Below are positions 9,151 to 17,212 of a stretch of DNA of 64,000 nucleotides, piece after piece (within the stretch, counting starts at the first letter, position 1; the number at the start of each line of letters is the position of its first letter). The position numbers and the translations under genes were made by a program. Below the pieces are notes generated by a model. The model made no database searches and was not told the DNA's origin. It was given only the letters and a program-made list of their open reading frames with translations. The stretch spans positions 24,011 to 88,010 of the forward strand of contig NZ_JALJXJ010000026.1 in assembly GCF_024170005.1 (NCBI RefSeq). The letters run 5' to 3'. Source of the stretch: Azospirillum lipoferum. GTDB taxonomy: Bacteria; Pseudomonadota; Alphaproteobacteria; Azospirillales; Azospirillaceae.

Positions 9151-12100
9151 TCAGGCGTTGGCGTCGCTGAAGCCGAGGGCGTCGCGCAGCCGGGCGAGCA
9201 TGCCGGTTCCCTGACCGCGCTGACGGTCCTCATCGTCCGGGCGACCGGCGTCATTCCCATCCGCGGAGCGGGCCGCTGCGATGCGGGCCAGCAGCTCGCG
9301 CAGCGACGGCTGGCCGTCCAGCGCCTGGGCCAGCACCGTCTCGTCGATCTCATAGAGCAGTGCCGGCCCCAGGGTCCGCGCCGAACTGGTCCTGGCGGTT
9401 CCGTCCAGCAGGGCGCCCTCCCCGAACAGCGCGCCCGGACCGAGCCTGGACAACTCGATCTCCGTGCCGTCGACAGCGGTGGTGCTGAGCGCGACGATCC
9501 CTTCCGCAACCAGGAACAGCGAACGGCCGGCGTCCCCCTGGCGGTACAGCGGCGTGCCGGTGGCCACCCGCTGCGGCCGGGCGCCGGCCGCCAGCCGCTC
9601 GCGGGCGGCCGCGTCCAGCGGCTGGAACAGCGCGGCGCCGGCGATCAGCGCCGACGCATCGGGATGGGCGTCGGCAGGGTCGGTCCCTCCTTCCACCAGC
9701 CGGATGTTGGCGTGGCGCTGCGCCAGCGTCACTCCGGCGTGGCGGAGGACCGAGTGGATGCTGAGCAGCACGGCATGCTCCTGCGATTGCAGAAGCGAGC
9801 GGTCGGTCAGGTCGAAGGAGATCAGGAAGCGCATCCCGAATTCGTCGATGCCGTTGAACTTCACCCAGACCAGCCCGAGATGCTTGCGCCCGTCGACGCT
9901 CTTCACCAGCCGCAGCGCGTCGGTCAGCAGATTGACGATCCGGTCCGGATCGTGGCCCAGCGTCACATGCAGCAGCATCTGGGCGATGAAGCGGTTGTTG
10001 GGATGCGAGCAGTTCTCGATCCGCGTCCCCGCCGCGACCGCGTTCGGAATGCTGACCACCGTGTTGTTGAAGGTCTGGATCTTGGTCGAACGCCAGGAGA
10101 TGTCGATCACCTGACCGATGGGAGCGTCACCCACCTTGATCCAGTCGCCGCGACGGAACGGCCGTTCGAGATTCAGCACCATGCCGGAGAAGATGTTGGA
10201 CAGGTTGCTCTGCAGCGACAGGCCGATGATCATCGCCAGCACGCCCGAGGTGGCGAGCAGGCTGGTCAGGTCCTTCTGGAAGACCTGCGCGATCACGCCG
10301 AAGACCGCCAGGATCAGGATCAGCAGCGTCAGCGTGCTCTTGACCACCTGGGGGATCGCCCGCTCGCTGGTCTCCTCCAGAGGATCCCAGACGAAGCGGT
10401 GCAGGGCCAGATTGATGAACAGGGCGGGGATCAGCCACCATGCCACGTCGAACGTCGTGACCACGGCGGCCATCGCCCGTTCGGCGTCGTACCGCGCGAA
10501 ACCGTCGATCAGCGCCGCTTCGGCGGCGAGCATGCCCACCCCGGTCGCCGCCGCCTCGATCAGCAGGAACAGGCGGGGGGACCGGCGGTCCGTCTGCCAT
10601 GCCTCCGCCGCGCGCAGGGCCAGCAGCAGCAGGCAGGCGCCCCACACCCCGACGAGCGCCGGCATTCCGCCGATCTGCCGGCGGAGTCCGCGGTCCTGCG
10701 GCTCGATCGACAGTTCGAACCGGACCGCCGGGGCGTCGCGCCCGGCGCGCCGTTCTTCCGGCCGCAGCTGGGCGCCGGGGACCGCGGCCGGAATGTCGGC
10801 GGTCAGGACCGCGTCGGTCACCGCCCAGCCGGCCCCGGCGACCTTGCGCCCGGCAAGGACGCCTGCGAGGTCGCGGTGGGCGGAGCCATCGCCCTCGTCG
10901 ACGGCGAAGATCATCCGGTCGTGACCGAGATCGCGGCTGCGGAACCGCAGGCCGACCCGATGGCCGCCCGGCAGCAGATGGGCGTCCTGCCACGCATCCA
11001 TCAGGAAACGGCCGGCGACATGGTAGAGCCGGTATTCCTCGTCGCCGTTGCGCACCTGTTCCACCGGGGAACTCAGGACCACCGGTTCCGCGGTGTCGAG
11101 GAACTGGATATCGGTGACGGCATCGGGCGACGGGCTGTCGGGAACGATGCGATAGCGGAACCACAGGTCGAACTCGATCCGCGCCGACCGGTTGACCGGA
11201 TCGATGTCGGAAATGCGGCTGACCGACATGCCGACATGGACCACCGACAATGGTCGCATCGCACCGCCGCCATCCTCTTTCCCGCCGTCCTTGCCATCCG
11301 CCTTGCCGTCGCCGTCGGCCGTATAGCGCAGCTGGGTCAGCGCGGTGGTCAGGCCGTCATCCAGCCTGGCGCTGGTGAACTGCCCGACGCCGAGTGCCCG
11401 TTCCGGCGTTCCGTCCTCACCGAAATACAGCGGGCCGGTGACGCCGGGCACCGCATGCAGAACGGAACGGATGGCGGCGAGCTGGTCCCGCACCATGCGC
11501 CGGGCCGACGCACGGGTGCTCCAGCTGGCAGCCAGCCCGGCCCGTCGCACGGCGGCGATCAGAAGCTGCCCTGCATCGTAGGCATAGAGCGCCGCCCAGT
11601 TGCCGAGCGGCCCGAACCGCGCATCATAGGCGCCGAGCAGGCGGTTTGCCTGCTGGTTCGCGATGTCCGGCAGGAAGGGGCTGATGACGAAGAGCCTCCC
11701 GGTGTAAAGGCCGGGACGGGACGATTCGCGTGGCAACCGCGACAGGCGCTTGCCGAAGGACGGGGTGCCCAGCCAGTTGGGGCCGAGAATGCGGTTGGTC
11801 ACGCCCGCATCGCGAAGCGCCTGGACCAGCATGACCGCCGGTTCCTCCGTCGCCAGGAGGAGGACGACCGTCTCGGGCGACTGGGCGCGCAGAGCGCTGA
11901 CGAAATCGGCCATGTCGCGGGCGAAGCCGGCCGCCGCCGGATTGACCGCCGCATCCAGCCGCAGTCCGACCTCGCGCCGCGGCAAGACCTCGCGCAGGGG
12001 GGCCGCCAGCCGTTCCGTGACCGGTTGCGGGGTGCGCAGCAGCGCCACGGAATCGGCAAGCAATCCCAGCTTTGCATAATCCGCCATGAAGGCGGCCTCG

Positions 12101-12555
12101 CGCTCGTCCGAATGGCCGATGCGGAAATACCAGGCGTTGTTCCGCGTCAGGCTGGTTTCGCTCGCCATCGGTGACAGGGCAGGAATGCCGGCTGCGGCGT
12201 AGATGGGAGCCGCCGCCAGCGAGGTGGCGGAACTGTCATGGCCGATCACCGCCAGGATGCTGTCGTCCTCCACGATCTCCGCCGCGGCCTTCCGCGCGCC
12301 GGGGGAAACGCCATGATCGTCGAACGGTACGAACTGAAGCTGCAACCCGTCGATTCCACCGGTGGCATTGACGCCGTCCGCCAGAAGCCCCAGCGCCCTG
12401 ACGATGTCCTGGCCGCCTTCCGACAGATTTCCGGCATAGGCGATGCGGACGGTGCCGACATTTTCCGGCATCGCGGACCGCGACGTCAGCGATGGCAACA
12501 CCAATCCTCCGGCCAGCAGTGCCGCCAACAGCAGGAGAACGGCGATCAAGCGCAT
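9151..12555 (-). CDS. Chimeric MscS-family channel with periplasmic binding, Cys-loop-receptor-like and cyclic-nucleotide-binding domains
   Basis: About 1134 residues from the ATG at 12555. The frame is open upstream, with alternative ATGs at 12582 and 12648. The chosen start gives a clean signal/anchor (MRLIAVLLLLAALLAGG). In order: a type-1 periplasmic binding domain (about 30-405; IAYAGNLSEGG, ILAVIGHDSSATSLA, YAAAGIPALSP) and an Asp/Gly linker. Then a beta domain (about 434-620) with VGMSVSRISDIDPVNRSA followed by DLWFRYR, resembling the extracellular domain of pentameric ligand-gated channels. About four membrane segments follow (629-800), then the MscS core (GLSLQSNLSNIFSGMVLNLE, RPFRRGDWIKVG, SWRSTKIQTF). 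Last is a cNMP-binding domain (about 970-1090; YRQGDAGRSLFLVAEG, PGALFGEGALLDG). Probably an inner-membrane channel gated by a periplasmic ligand and a cytoplasmic nucleotide. The MscS and cNMP calls are firm; the pLGIC-like call rests on pattern only. Confidence 0.85.
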   Translation of the reverse strand: MRLIAVLLLLAALLAGGLVLPSLTSRSAMPENVGTVRIAYAGNLSEGGQDIVRALGLLADGVNATGGIDGLQLQFVPFDDHGVSPGARKAAAEIVEDDSILAVIGHDSSATSLAAAPIYAAAGIPALSPMASETSLTRNNAWYFRIGHSDEREAAFMADYAKLGLLADSVALLRTPQPVTERLAAPLREVLPRREVGLRLDAAVNPAAAGFARDMADFVSALRAQSPETVVLLLATEEPAVMLVQALRDAGVTNRILGPNWLGTPSFGKRLSRLPRESSRPGLYTGRLFVISPFLPDIANQQANRLLGAYDARFGPLGNWAALYAYDAGQLLIAAVRRAGLAASWSTRASARRMVRDQLAAIRSVLHAVPGVTGPLYFGEDGTPERALGVGQFTSARLDDGLTTALTQLRYTADGDGKADGKDGGKEDGGGAMRPLSVVHVGMSVSRISDIDPVNRSARIEFDLWFRYRIVPDSPSPDAVTDIQFLDTAEPVVLSSPVEQVRNGDEEYRLYHVAGRFLMDAWQDAHLLPGGHRVGLRFRSRDLGHDRMIFAVDEGDGSAHRDLAGVLAGRKVAGAGWAVTDAVLTADIPAAVPGAQLRPEERRAGRDAPAVRFELSIEPQDRGLRRQIGGMPALVGVWGACLLLLALRAAEAWQTDRRSPRLFLLIEAAATGVGMLAAEAALIDGFARYDAERAMAAVVTTFDVAWWLIPALFINLALHRFVWDPLEETSERAIPQVVKSTLTLLILILAVFGVIAQVFQKDLTSLLATSGVLAMIIGLSLQSNLSNIFSGMVLNLERPFRRGDWIKVGDAPIGQVIDISWRSTKIQTFNNTVVSIPNAVAAGTRIENCSHPNNRFIAQMLLHVTLGHDPDRIVNLLTDALRLVKSVDGRKHLGLVWVKFNGIDEFGMRFLISFDLTDRSLLQSQEHAVLLSIHSVLRHAGVTLAQRHANIRLVEGGTDPADAHPDASALIAGAALFQPLDAAARERLAAGARPQRVATGTPLYRQGDAGRSLFLVAEGIVALSTTAVDGTEIELSRLGPGALFGEGALLDGTARTSSARTLGPALLYEIDETVLAQALDGQPSLRELLARIAAARSADGNDAGRPDDEDRQRGQGTGMLARLRDALGFSDANA

Positions 12556-12731
12556 CGGTAGGACAACCCCAGGACTCCACATCGACCGGCTGGCGGCGGG
12601 ACGTATCCGTCCAGTAGGCCCGAGGGCCCTGCGACGATCAAGCCCCACGCGCGACTTTGGCGCGCAAATCGGCGCGAGACCTGACGAAGCCCCTGCGGGG
12701 GAGACGCCCCCGCAGGTCCCGAAACCCGCCG

Positions 12732-14966
12732 TTACAGCTTCGCCCGCAGGGTCAGCAGCACAGTGCGCGGCTCGCCATAGATGTTGCCCGACTGCACGTT
12801 GTTGATGCGCTGGTAATAGGTGCGGTCGAACAGGTTCTTGACGTTGACCGCGGCCGTGACCTTCTCGGTCAAGTCATAGCCGATGCGGGCGTCCACCGTC
12901 GCATAGCCGCCCTGGGTCAGGCGGGCATAATTCAGCGACGGGAACTCGTTGTACATCGAGGTCTGGGCGGTCACGCCGCCGCCGACGCTCAGCCGGTCGT
13001 CGATGCTCTCGGGCAGGCGGTAGTTGGTCCACAGCTTGATCTGGTGCATCGGCGCGATGGCGGTGAAGGCGCTGCCGGAGTTGGCGCTGCTGTCCAGGCT
13101 CTTGGCACGGGTGAAGGTGTAGCCGGCATAGGCGTCCCAGCCCGGCAGGATCTCGCCGGAGACGTCCAGCTCGAAGCCGCGGCTCTGCGCCTTGCCGCTG
13201 GAGATGTAGATCGACTGGTTGGGGAAGCGCGGATCGGACTGCGGCCGGTTCTCCTCCTCGATGTGGAAGACCGACGCGGTAGCGTGCAGGCGCCCGCCGA
13301 AATAGTCGGCCTTGATGCCGGCCTCGTACTGCCGGCCCTTCAGCGGCTCCAGCACCTTGCCGGACGCATCCACGAAGGACTGCGGCTGGTACATCTGCGT
13401 CACGCTGGTGTAGAGCGCATAGGTGGAGTTGACGTCGTAGACGAGGCCGGCATAGGGCGTGACCTTGCCGCGGACCGACGCGCTGCTTTCCGCGGTGCCG
13501 GCGAGCCGGTCGGCATCGACCTTGGTCTGCCACCAGTTCATCCGCCCGCCGACGATCAGCTTCAGCGGATCGGCCAGCTTCAGGCGCAGGACGCCGTAGG
13601 TGCCCCAGCTGTCGGTGGTGGTCCTGGTATCCCTCTGCCAGTCCCGCCAGGCCGGCTCCGGTGCCGAGGCATCGGGCGAGAAGATGTTCTGGGTCACCGA
13701 CCAGCTGCCGACCGGATTGGCCGCGCGGTGGCGGAAGGTCCAGCGCTCGTAATTGGCGCCGACCACCGCCTCGTGGGTCTGGCCGAACAGCCCGAAATTG
13801 CCGCTGGCCGACAGGTCGGCGCCGATCTGGTCCTGATCGTAGCGCAGCTTCTGGGCGAACAGCGTCGTGCGGTTGACCCCCGGCGTGACCGGCGAATAGG
13901 CATAGGCCATCTTCCGGTCCATCTGGTTGTCGATGTAATGGGTGGCCAGCTTCACCGCCCAGCCATTGCCGAACCGGTGTTCCAGGTCGGCGAAGCCGCC
14001 CTTGGTGGTGAAGACGTCCTCGTTCCACTTCTCGCCCAGCGAGGTCGAGCGGTCGACGTCGAGCAGGCGCAGCTGCGGCTGGCCGTTCACCACCGACGCA
14101 TAACCCGGCAGGTTCCAGGCGCCCTGGTAGCTCATGCGCTGGTACCAGGCGCCGGCGGTCAGGGTGGTGTCGGGGGTCAGGTCGGCGGCGATGCTGCCAT
14201 AGGCCAGCCCGCGGCGCTGTTCCGTCCAGTCCTGGAAGGCGTTGCGGTCCTGATAGGCGCCGACGAAGCGCCCGCGCAGGCTGCCCGACTGGTTCAGCGG
14301 CCCGGTGATGTCCCCTTCACCGCGATAGTTGGCGTAGGAACCGGCGGTCAGCTCGCCATAGCCTTCCAGCGTCTTCTTCGGCGTCTTGCGGACGAGATTG
14401 ATGGCACCGCCGGGCCCACCCATGCCGTTCAGCAGCCCGGCCGGTCCCTTCAGCACCTCCACCCGCTCATACATCGCCAGATCGGGCGAGGCGAAGATGC
14501 GGCTGTCCAGCGTCGTCGGCACGCCGTCGAACTGCAGGTTCGTCATCTCGAAGCCGCGCGAATAGAATTGCAGGCGGTTGCCGTCGATCGGCTCCACCGT
14601 GACGCCCGGCGTCTGCTTCATCGCGTCTTCGAGCGTGATGAGCTTCTGTTCCTCGATGCGCTCGCGCGGCACCGTGGTGACGGTCTGCGGCACCTCGCGC
14701 GGGGCGAGCGGCAGCTTGGAGCCGACGCTGGTCGGCGGGTTGGCGTCACGCTGCCGGTCGGCGCCGACGTCGATCGTCGGCAACGTCATCGTTTCGGACG
14801 ACGCGCCTCCGGCTTTCTGCTCTGCATTCCGGGCCGCATTTTGGGCCGCATTCTGAGCTAGGGCGACGGCCGGCAGCAGCAGGGCCGCCGCCGCGACCGA
14901 TCCCAGCAGGCGGACGCGCCCCCTGTGCTTTCCCCCATGGCGTCCGGGCTGCCCGATCGTCTTCAT
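12732..14966 (-). CDS. TonB-dependent siderophore receptor
   Basis: A 744-residue outer-membrane ferric-siderophore receptor of the FpvA/FhuE type. It has a signal peptide (about 1-37, ending AVALA), a plug domain (about 90-195; VPQTVTTVPRERIEEQ, the GPAGLLNGMGGPGGAINLVRK segment) and a 22-strand beta barrel to the C-terminus (NLFDRTYYQR, then a final antiparallel strand). A TonB-box-like region precedes the plug (about 60-66). Two Fur-like boxes and a 15-bp tandem repeat lie upstream, consistent with iron repression. No TonB, ExbBD or siderophore synthesis genes are nearby. The last residue is Leu, not the usual Phe or Trp. The substrate cannot be told from sequence. Confidence 0.94.
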   Translation of the reverse strand: MKTIGQPGRHGGKHRGRVRLLGSVAAAALLLPAVALAQNAAQNAARNAEQKAGGASSETMTLPTIDVGADRQRDANPPTSVGSKLPLAPREVPQTVTTVPRERIEEQKLITLEDAMKQTPGVTVEPIDGNRLQFYSRGFEMTNLQFDGVPTTLDSRIFASPDLAMYERVEVLKGPAGLLNGMGGPGGAINLVRKTPKKTLEGYGELTAGSYANYRGEGDITGPLNQSGSLRGRFVGAYQDRNAFQDWTEQRRGLAYGSIAADLTPDTTLTAGAWYQRMSYQGAWNLPGYASVVNGQPQLRLLDVDRSTSLGEKWNEDVFTTKGGFADLEHRFGNGWAVKLATHYIDNQMDRKMAYAYSPVTPGVNRTTLFAQKLRYDQDQIGADLSASGNFGLFGQTHEAVVGANYERWTFRHRAANPVGSWSVTQNIFSPDASAPEPAWRDWQRDTRTTTDSWGTYGVLRLKLADPLKLIVGGRMNWWQTKVDADRLAGTAESSASVRGKVTPYAGLVYDVNSTYALYTSVTQMYQPQSFVDASGKVLEPLKGRQYEAGIKADYFGGRLHATASVFHIEEENRPQSDPRFPNQSIYISSGKAQSRGFELDVSGEILPGWDAYAGYTFTRAKSLDSSANSGSAFTAIAPMHQIKLWTNYRLPESIDDRLSVGGGVTAQTSMYNEFPSLNYARLTQGGYATVDARIGYDLTEKVTAAVNVKNLFDRTYYQRINNVQSGNIYGEPRTVLLTLRAKL

Positions 14967-15006
14967 TCCAATGATCCCCCATTCGTCACTGTGCTGATGT
15001 CAATTC

Positions 15007-15051
15007 ACGGATTTTTTGGTCACGGACTTTTTGGTTACGGATTTTTTTAGT
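15007..15051. repeat. Three tandem 15-bp units in the receptor leader
   Basis: The units are CACGGATTTTTTGGT (15007-15021), CACGGACTTTTTGGT (15022-15036) and TACGGATTTTTTTAG (15037-15051). They lie about 40-85 bases upstream of the receptor start codon, inside the likely 5' untranslated leader. The homopolymeric T tracts make copy-number or tract-length variation possible. Confidence 0.75.
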
Positions 15052-15103
15052 CATGGCCCCGGCTGGTCCCCCCGGTCAGGGCCATGGCGCTTTCCTGCAT
15101 AAT

Positions 15104-15122
15104 GAGATTAATTATTATTCGC
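15104..15122 (-). promoter_or_regulatory. Candidate Fur box 1
   Basis: Read on the minus strand, GCGAATAATAATTAATCTC matches the E. coli Fur consensus GATAATGATAATCATTATC at 13 of 19 positions. It lies between the -35-like and -10-like hexamers proposed for the siderophore receptor gene. Strikingly AT-rich against the local background. Confidence 0.5.
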
Positions 15123-15295
15123 AAGTTGATTTGCAGCAGGCCAAGCTTCGACCCGGCTGAAGGGCCGTGCAGGCGATACCGTCAGGATGCGTGATGTTCC
15201 TGCCGCTCCGGCCTTGTCGCGTTCCCAAGCGGGCATCGGCACCCGCCACGCTTGCTGCCCACCTGTCGGCAGGACGCAATGTCGCGCCACATTAT

Positions 15296-15314
15296 GCGAA
15301 CGATTCTTATTATC
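15296..15314 (+). promoter_or_regulatory. Candidate Fur box 2
   Basis: GCGAACGATTCTTATTATC matches the E. coli Fur consensus at 13 of 19 positions. It shares the TGCGAA start with box 1 but is in the opposite orientation, about 190 bases further from the receptor gene. Confidence 0.42.
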
Positions 15315-15388
15315 AGTAAAGCTGTTTCTGCTGCGCCGTGCCGACGTGACCACCCTGCCCGACCATCTGGTAGCGGAGCCGGACCGCT

Positions 15389-15997
15389 TTATCGGCCCGG
15401 CGTCTGGATCACCCTGATGTCCATGCCCGACCCGTTCTGAAGGATCCGGAAGCCCTGGCCGCCGTTGCGGATGGTGCTGTCGATGCTGTTGTTGTTGCCG
15501 GTCTGGGTGACGGACAGGCTGCTGTTGCCCTCCTGGACGGTGGTCACCTCGTTGCGCACGCCGTCCTGCCGGTGCTTGGAGTCGTTGCCGTCGCCCCGCT
15601 GAACGGTGGAGGACAGGTTGCCGCTGCCGCTCTGGCGGACGCTGGAGCGGTTGCCGGACCCCGACTGCATGACGGTCGCCCGGTTGGCGGCACCGTCCTG
15701 CATCAGGGTGGCGTCGTTGCCGGTCCCGGCCTGGGCGATCGACCCGGCGTTGCTGCCGAGCTGGGTGATGCTGGCCCGCTGCCGCTGGCCGGATTGGGTG
15801 ATGGTGGCGCTGTTGCTGCCGGACTGGAGCTGCTCGGCCCAAAGCTGCGTTCCGGTCTGCCGGGTGTCCGCGCTGTTCGCCCCGGTCTGCACATGGCTGG
15901 CCTGGTTGCCCTCGCCGACCTGATCGATGTAGGCGACGCTGCCGGCCGCCGCCGGGCCGGCCAGCAGGACCAGCAAGGCGGTACAGGGAACACGCAT
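15389..15997 (-). CDS. Curlin-repeat protein, probable minor curli subunit or nucleator (CsgB-like)
   Basis: A 202-residue secreted protein: signal peptide (about 1-18, ending AAAG), then SVAYIDQVGEGNQ, then successive curlin repeats with spaced Gln-x-Gly-x2-Asn motifs (for example TQSGQRQRASITQLGSNAG and MQSGSGNRSSVRQSGSGN). Curlin repeats stack as a beta-solenoid amyloid on the cell surface. It is the last gene of the csgF-csgG-curlin cluster, 81 bases after the longer curlin gene. I call it CsgB-like from its position and length only; which of the two curlins is the nucleator cannot be settled from sequence. Confidence 0.8.
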   Translation of the reverse strand: MRVPCTALLVLLAGPAAAGSVAYIDQVGEGNQASHVQTGANSADTRQTGTQLWAEQLQSGSNSATITQSGQRQRASITQLGSNAGSIAQAGTGNDATLMQDGAANRATVMQSGSGNRSSVRQSGSGNLSSTVQRGDGNDSKHRQDGVRNEVTTVQEGNSSLSVTQTGNNNSIDSTIRNGGQGFRILQNGSGMDIRVIQTPGR

Positions 15998-16078
15998 GAC
16001 GAACCTCCTTTTCCGGGAAGGAGGCGGAGCGATCCCCCACCTCCCCGCCTGCTTTTTTGTCAGATCGGCGCCATCGGA

Positions 16079-17125
16079 TCAGCGCTGGATCTGCGTGTTG
16101 CGGTTGCCGGTGCCGTCCTGCCGGGCGCCGACTGTGTTGTTGTTGCCGGTCTGCGACTGGATCGACCGGTTGTCGGCACCGTTCTGGTACAGCGACGCGG
16201 TATTGAAGTTGCCGCGCTGGGTCTGCTCGCCGTAATTGGTCGGCGATGCGGTGGCGCTGGTGATTTGCAGGGCGTCGGCGCTGTTGCCGTTGCCGCTCTG
16301 GCTCTGGGTCAGGACATTGTACATGCCCTGCTGACGGCCGGTGGCGGCGTTGCCCGATCCGGTCTGCGTCTGGGTCAGGCCGTTGTACATCCCGTCCTGC
16401 CGGCCGGAGGCGCTGTTGCCGGTCCCGCTCTGGGTCTGGCTGGCGGTGTTGTAGGAGCCGGTCTGGAGAGCGGCGGCCACGTTCAGATCGCCGCTCTGGG
16501 TCTGTCCGGCCGTGTTCCTGACGCCGGTCTGGGTGATGCGTGCGCTCTGCGACCGCCCGTCCCGCTGGCTCTGCGTCGCCTGGTTTTCGGTCTCCGCCTG
16601 CTCGATGTAGGCGGCGCTGCCGGCCGTGCTGGTCTGGCTCTGCGTCGCCTTGTTTTTGCTGTCGGACTGGCGCAGGTCCAACAGGCTGCTGGAGCCGCCG
16701 GACTGGCTCTGGCTGCCGGTGTTGGTGACGCCGGTCTGCGACGCGACGGCGCGGTTGGCGGTGCCGCCCGCACCGGTCTGTGTCAGCACATGACCCGAGC
16801 CGGCCTGCGTCGCCGACAGCTGATTGCGCTGGCCGTTGGTCTGCTTCTGGGCAAGGTCGTTGCGGTCGCCGTTCTGCGAGGCGGCGGCCTTGTTTCCCGT
16901 GCCCCCGGTCTGCGAGACCACTGTCTTGTTGGAGAAGCCTTTCTGGACGTTGCTGGTGACGTTGCCGCTGCCCCGCTCCTGCGTCTGTTCGTTGCTGTTG
17001 AAGGTGCCGGCCTGATCGATGTAGGCGGCGTTCCCCCGCGACTGGGCGGAGGCCGGTCCCGCCCCTGGGACAAGACCAGCAGCAAGGGCCAGGATCGCGG
17101 CGGTGACGAAGAGAGACGTCTTCAT
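16079..17125 (-). CDS. csgA: Long curlin-repeat protein, probable major curli subunit (CsgA-like)
   Basis: With the ATG at 17125 (behind AGGAAATCG) the product has 348 residues. There is a signal peptide (about 1-28, ending ASAQS), the AAYIDQAGTFNSNEQTQ N-terminal block, and roughly a dozen or more curlin-like repeats built on Q-x-G-x2-N spacing (for example SQTQSGTGNSASGRQDG and TQTQTGSGNAATGRQQG). E. coli CsgA is about 150 residues with five repeats, so this is more than twice as long. An internal second block, SAAYIEQAETENQAT, copies the N-terminal AYIDQ motif and suggests internal duplication. It is secreted through the CsgG pore encoded upstream. An alternative start 14 codons earlier (17167) lacks a better ribosome site. 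Confidence 0.85.
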   Translation of the reverse strand: MKTSLFVTAAILALAAGLVPGAGPASAQSRGNAAYIDQAGTFNSNEQTQERGSGNVTSNVQKGFSNKTVVSQTGGTGNKAAASQNGDRNDLAQKQTNGQRNQLSATQAGSGHVLTQTGAGGTANRAVASQTGVTNTGSQSQSGGSSSLLDLRQSDSKNKATQSQTSTAGSAAYIEQAETENQATQSQRDGRSQSARITQTGVRNTAGQTQSGDLNVAAALQTGSYNTASQTQSGTGNSASGRQDGMYNGLTQTQTGSGNAATGRQQGMYNVLTQSQSGNGNSADALQITSATASPTNYGEQTQRGNFNTASLYQNGADNRSIQSQTGNNNTVGARQDGTGNRNTQIQR

Positions 17126-17212
17126 GGCGTGCGATTTCCTCAATTTATGGTGCGACACGGCTGCCAAAGAGCCAAACGAATGGGGTCTTTATTGGAAATG
17201 CCGCCCGCTGCC

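Larger units (their letters stand above)
14967..15388. other. Intergenic region between siderophore receptor and curli operon
   Basis: No convincing gene in these 422 bases. They hold a 15-bp tandem repeat next to the receptor start, two Fur-like boxes and a candidate leftward promoter overlapping the first box: on the minus strand TTGCGA at 15124-15119, a 16-base spacer, and TTATGC at 15102-15097. Short open frames here have no recognisable content. Confidence 0.5.

Noticed and set aside
9664..14861. Long plus-strand frames (836 and 734 codons) opposite the channel and siderophore receptor genes
   Set aside because: Both are antisense to motif-rich genes and have the same low-complexity composition as other shadows.
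15187..15440. Small open frames on the plus strand between the Fur boxes and the curli operon
   Set aside because: They overlap regulatory DNA and the end of the curlin gene, lack ribosome sites and show no conserved composition or signal peptide.
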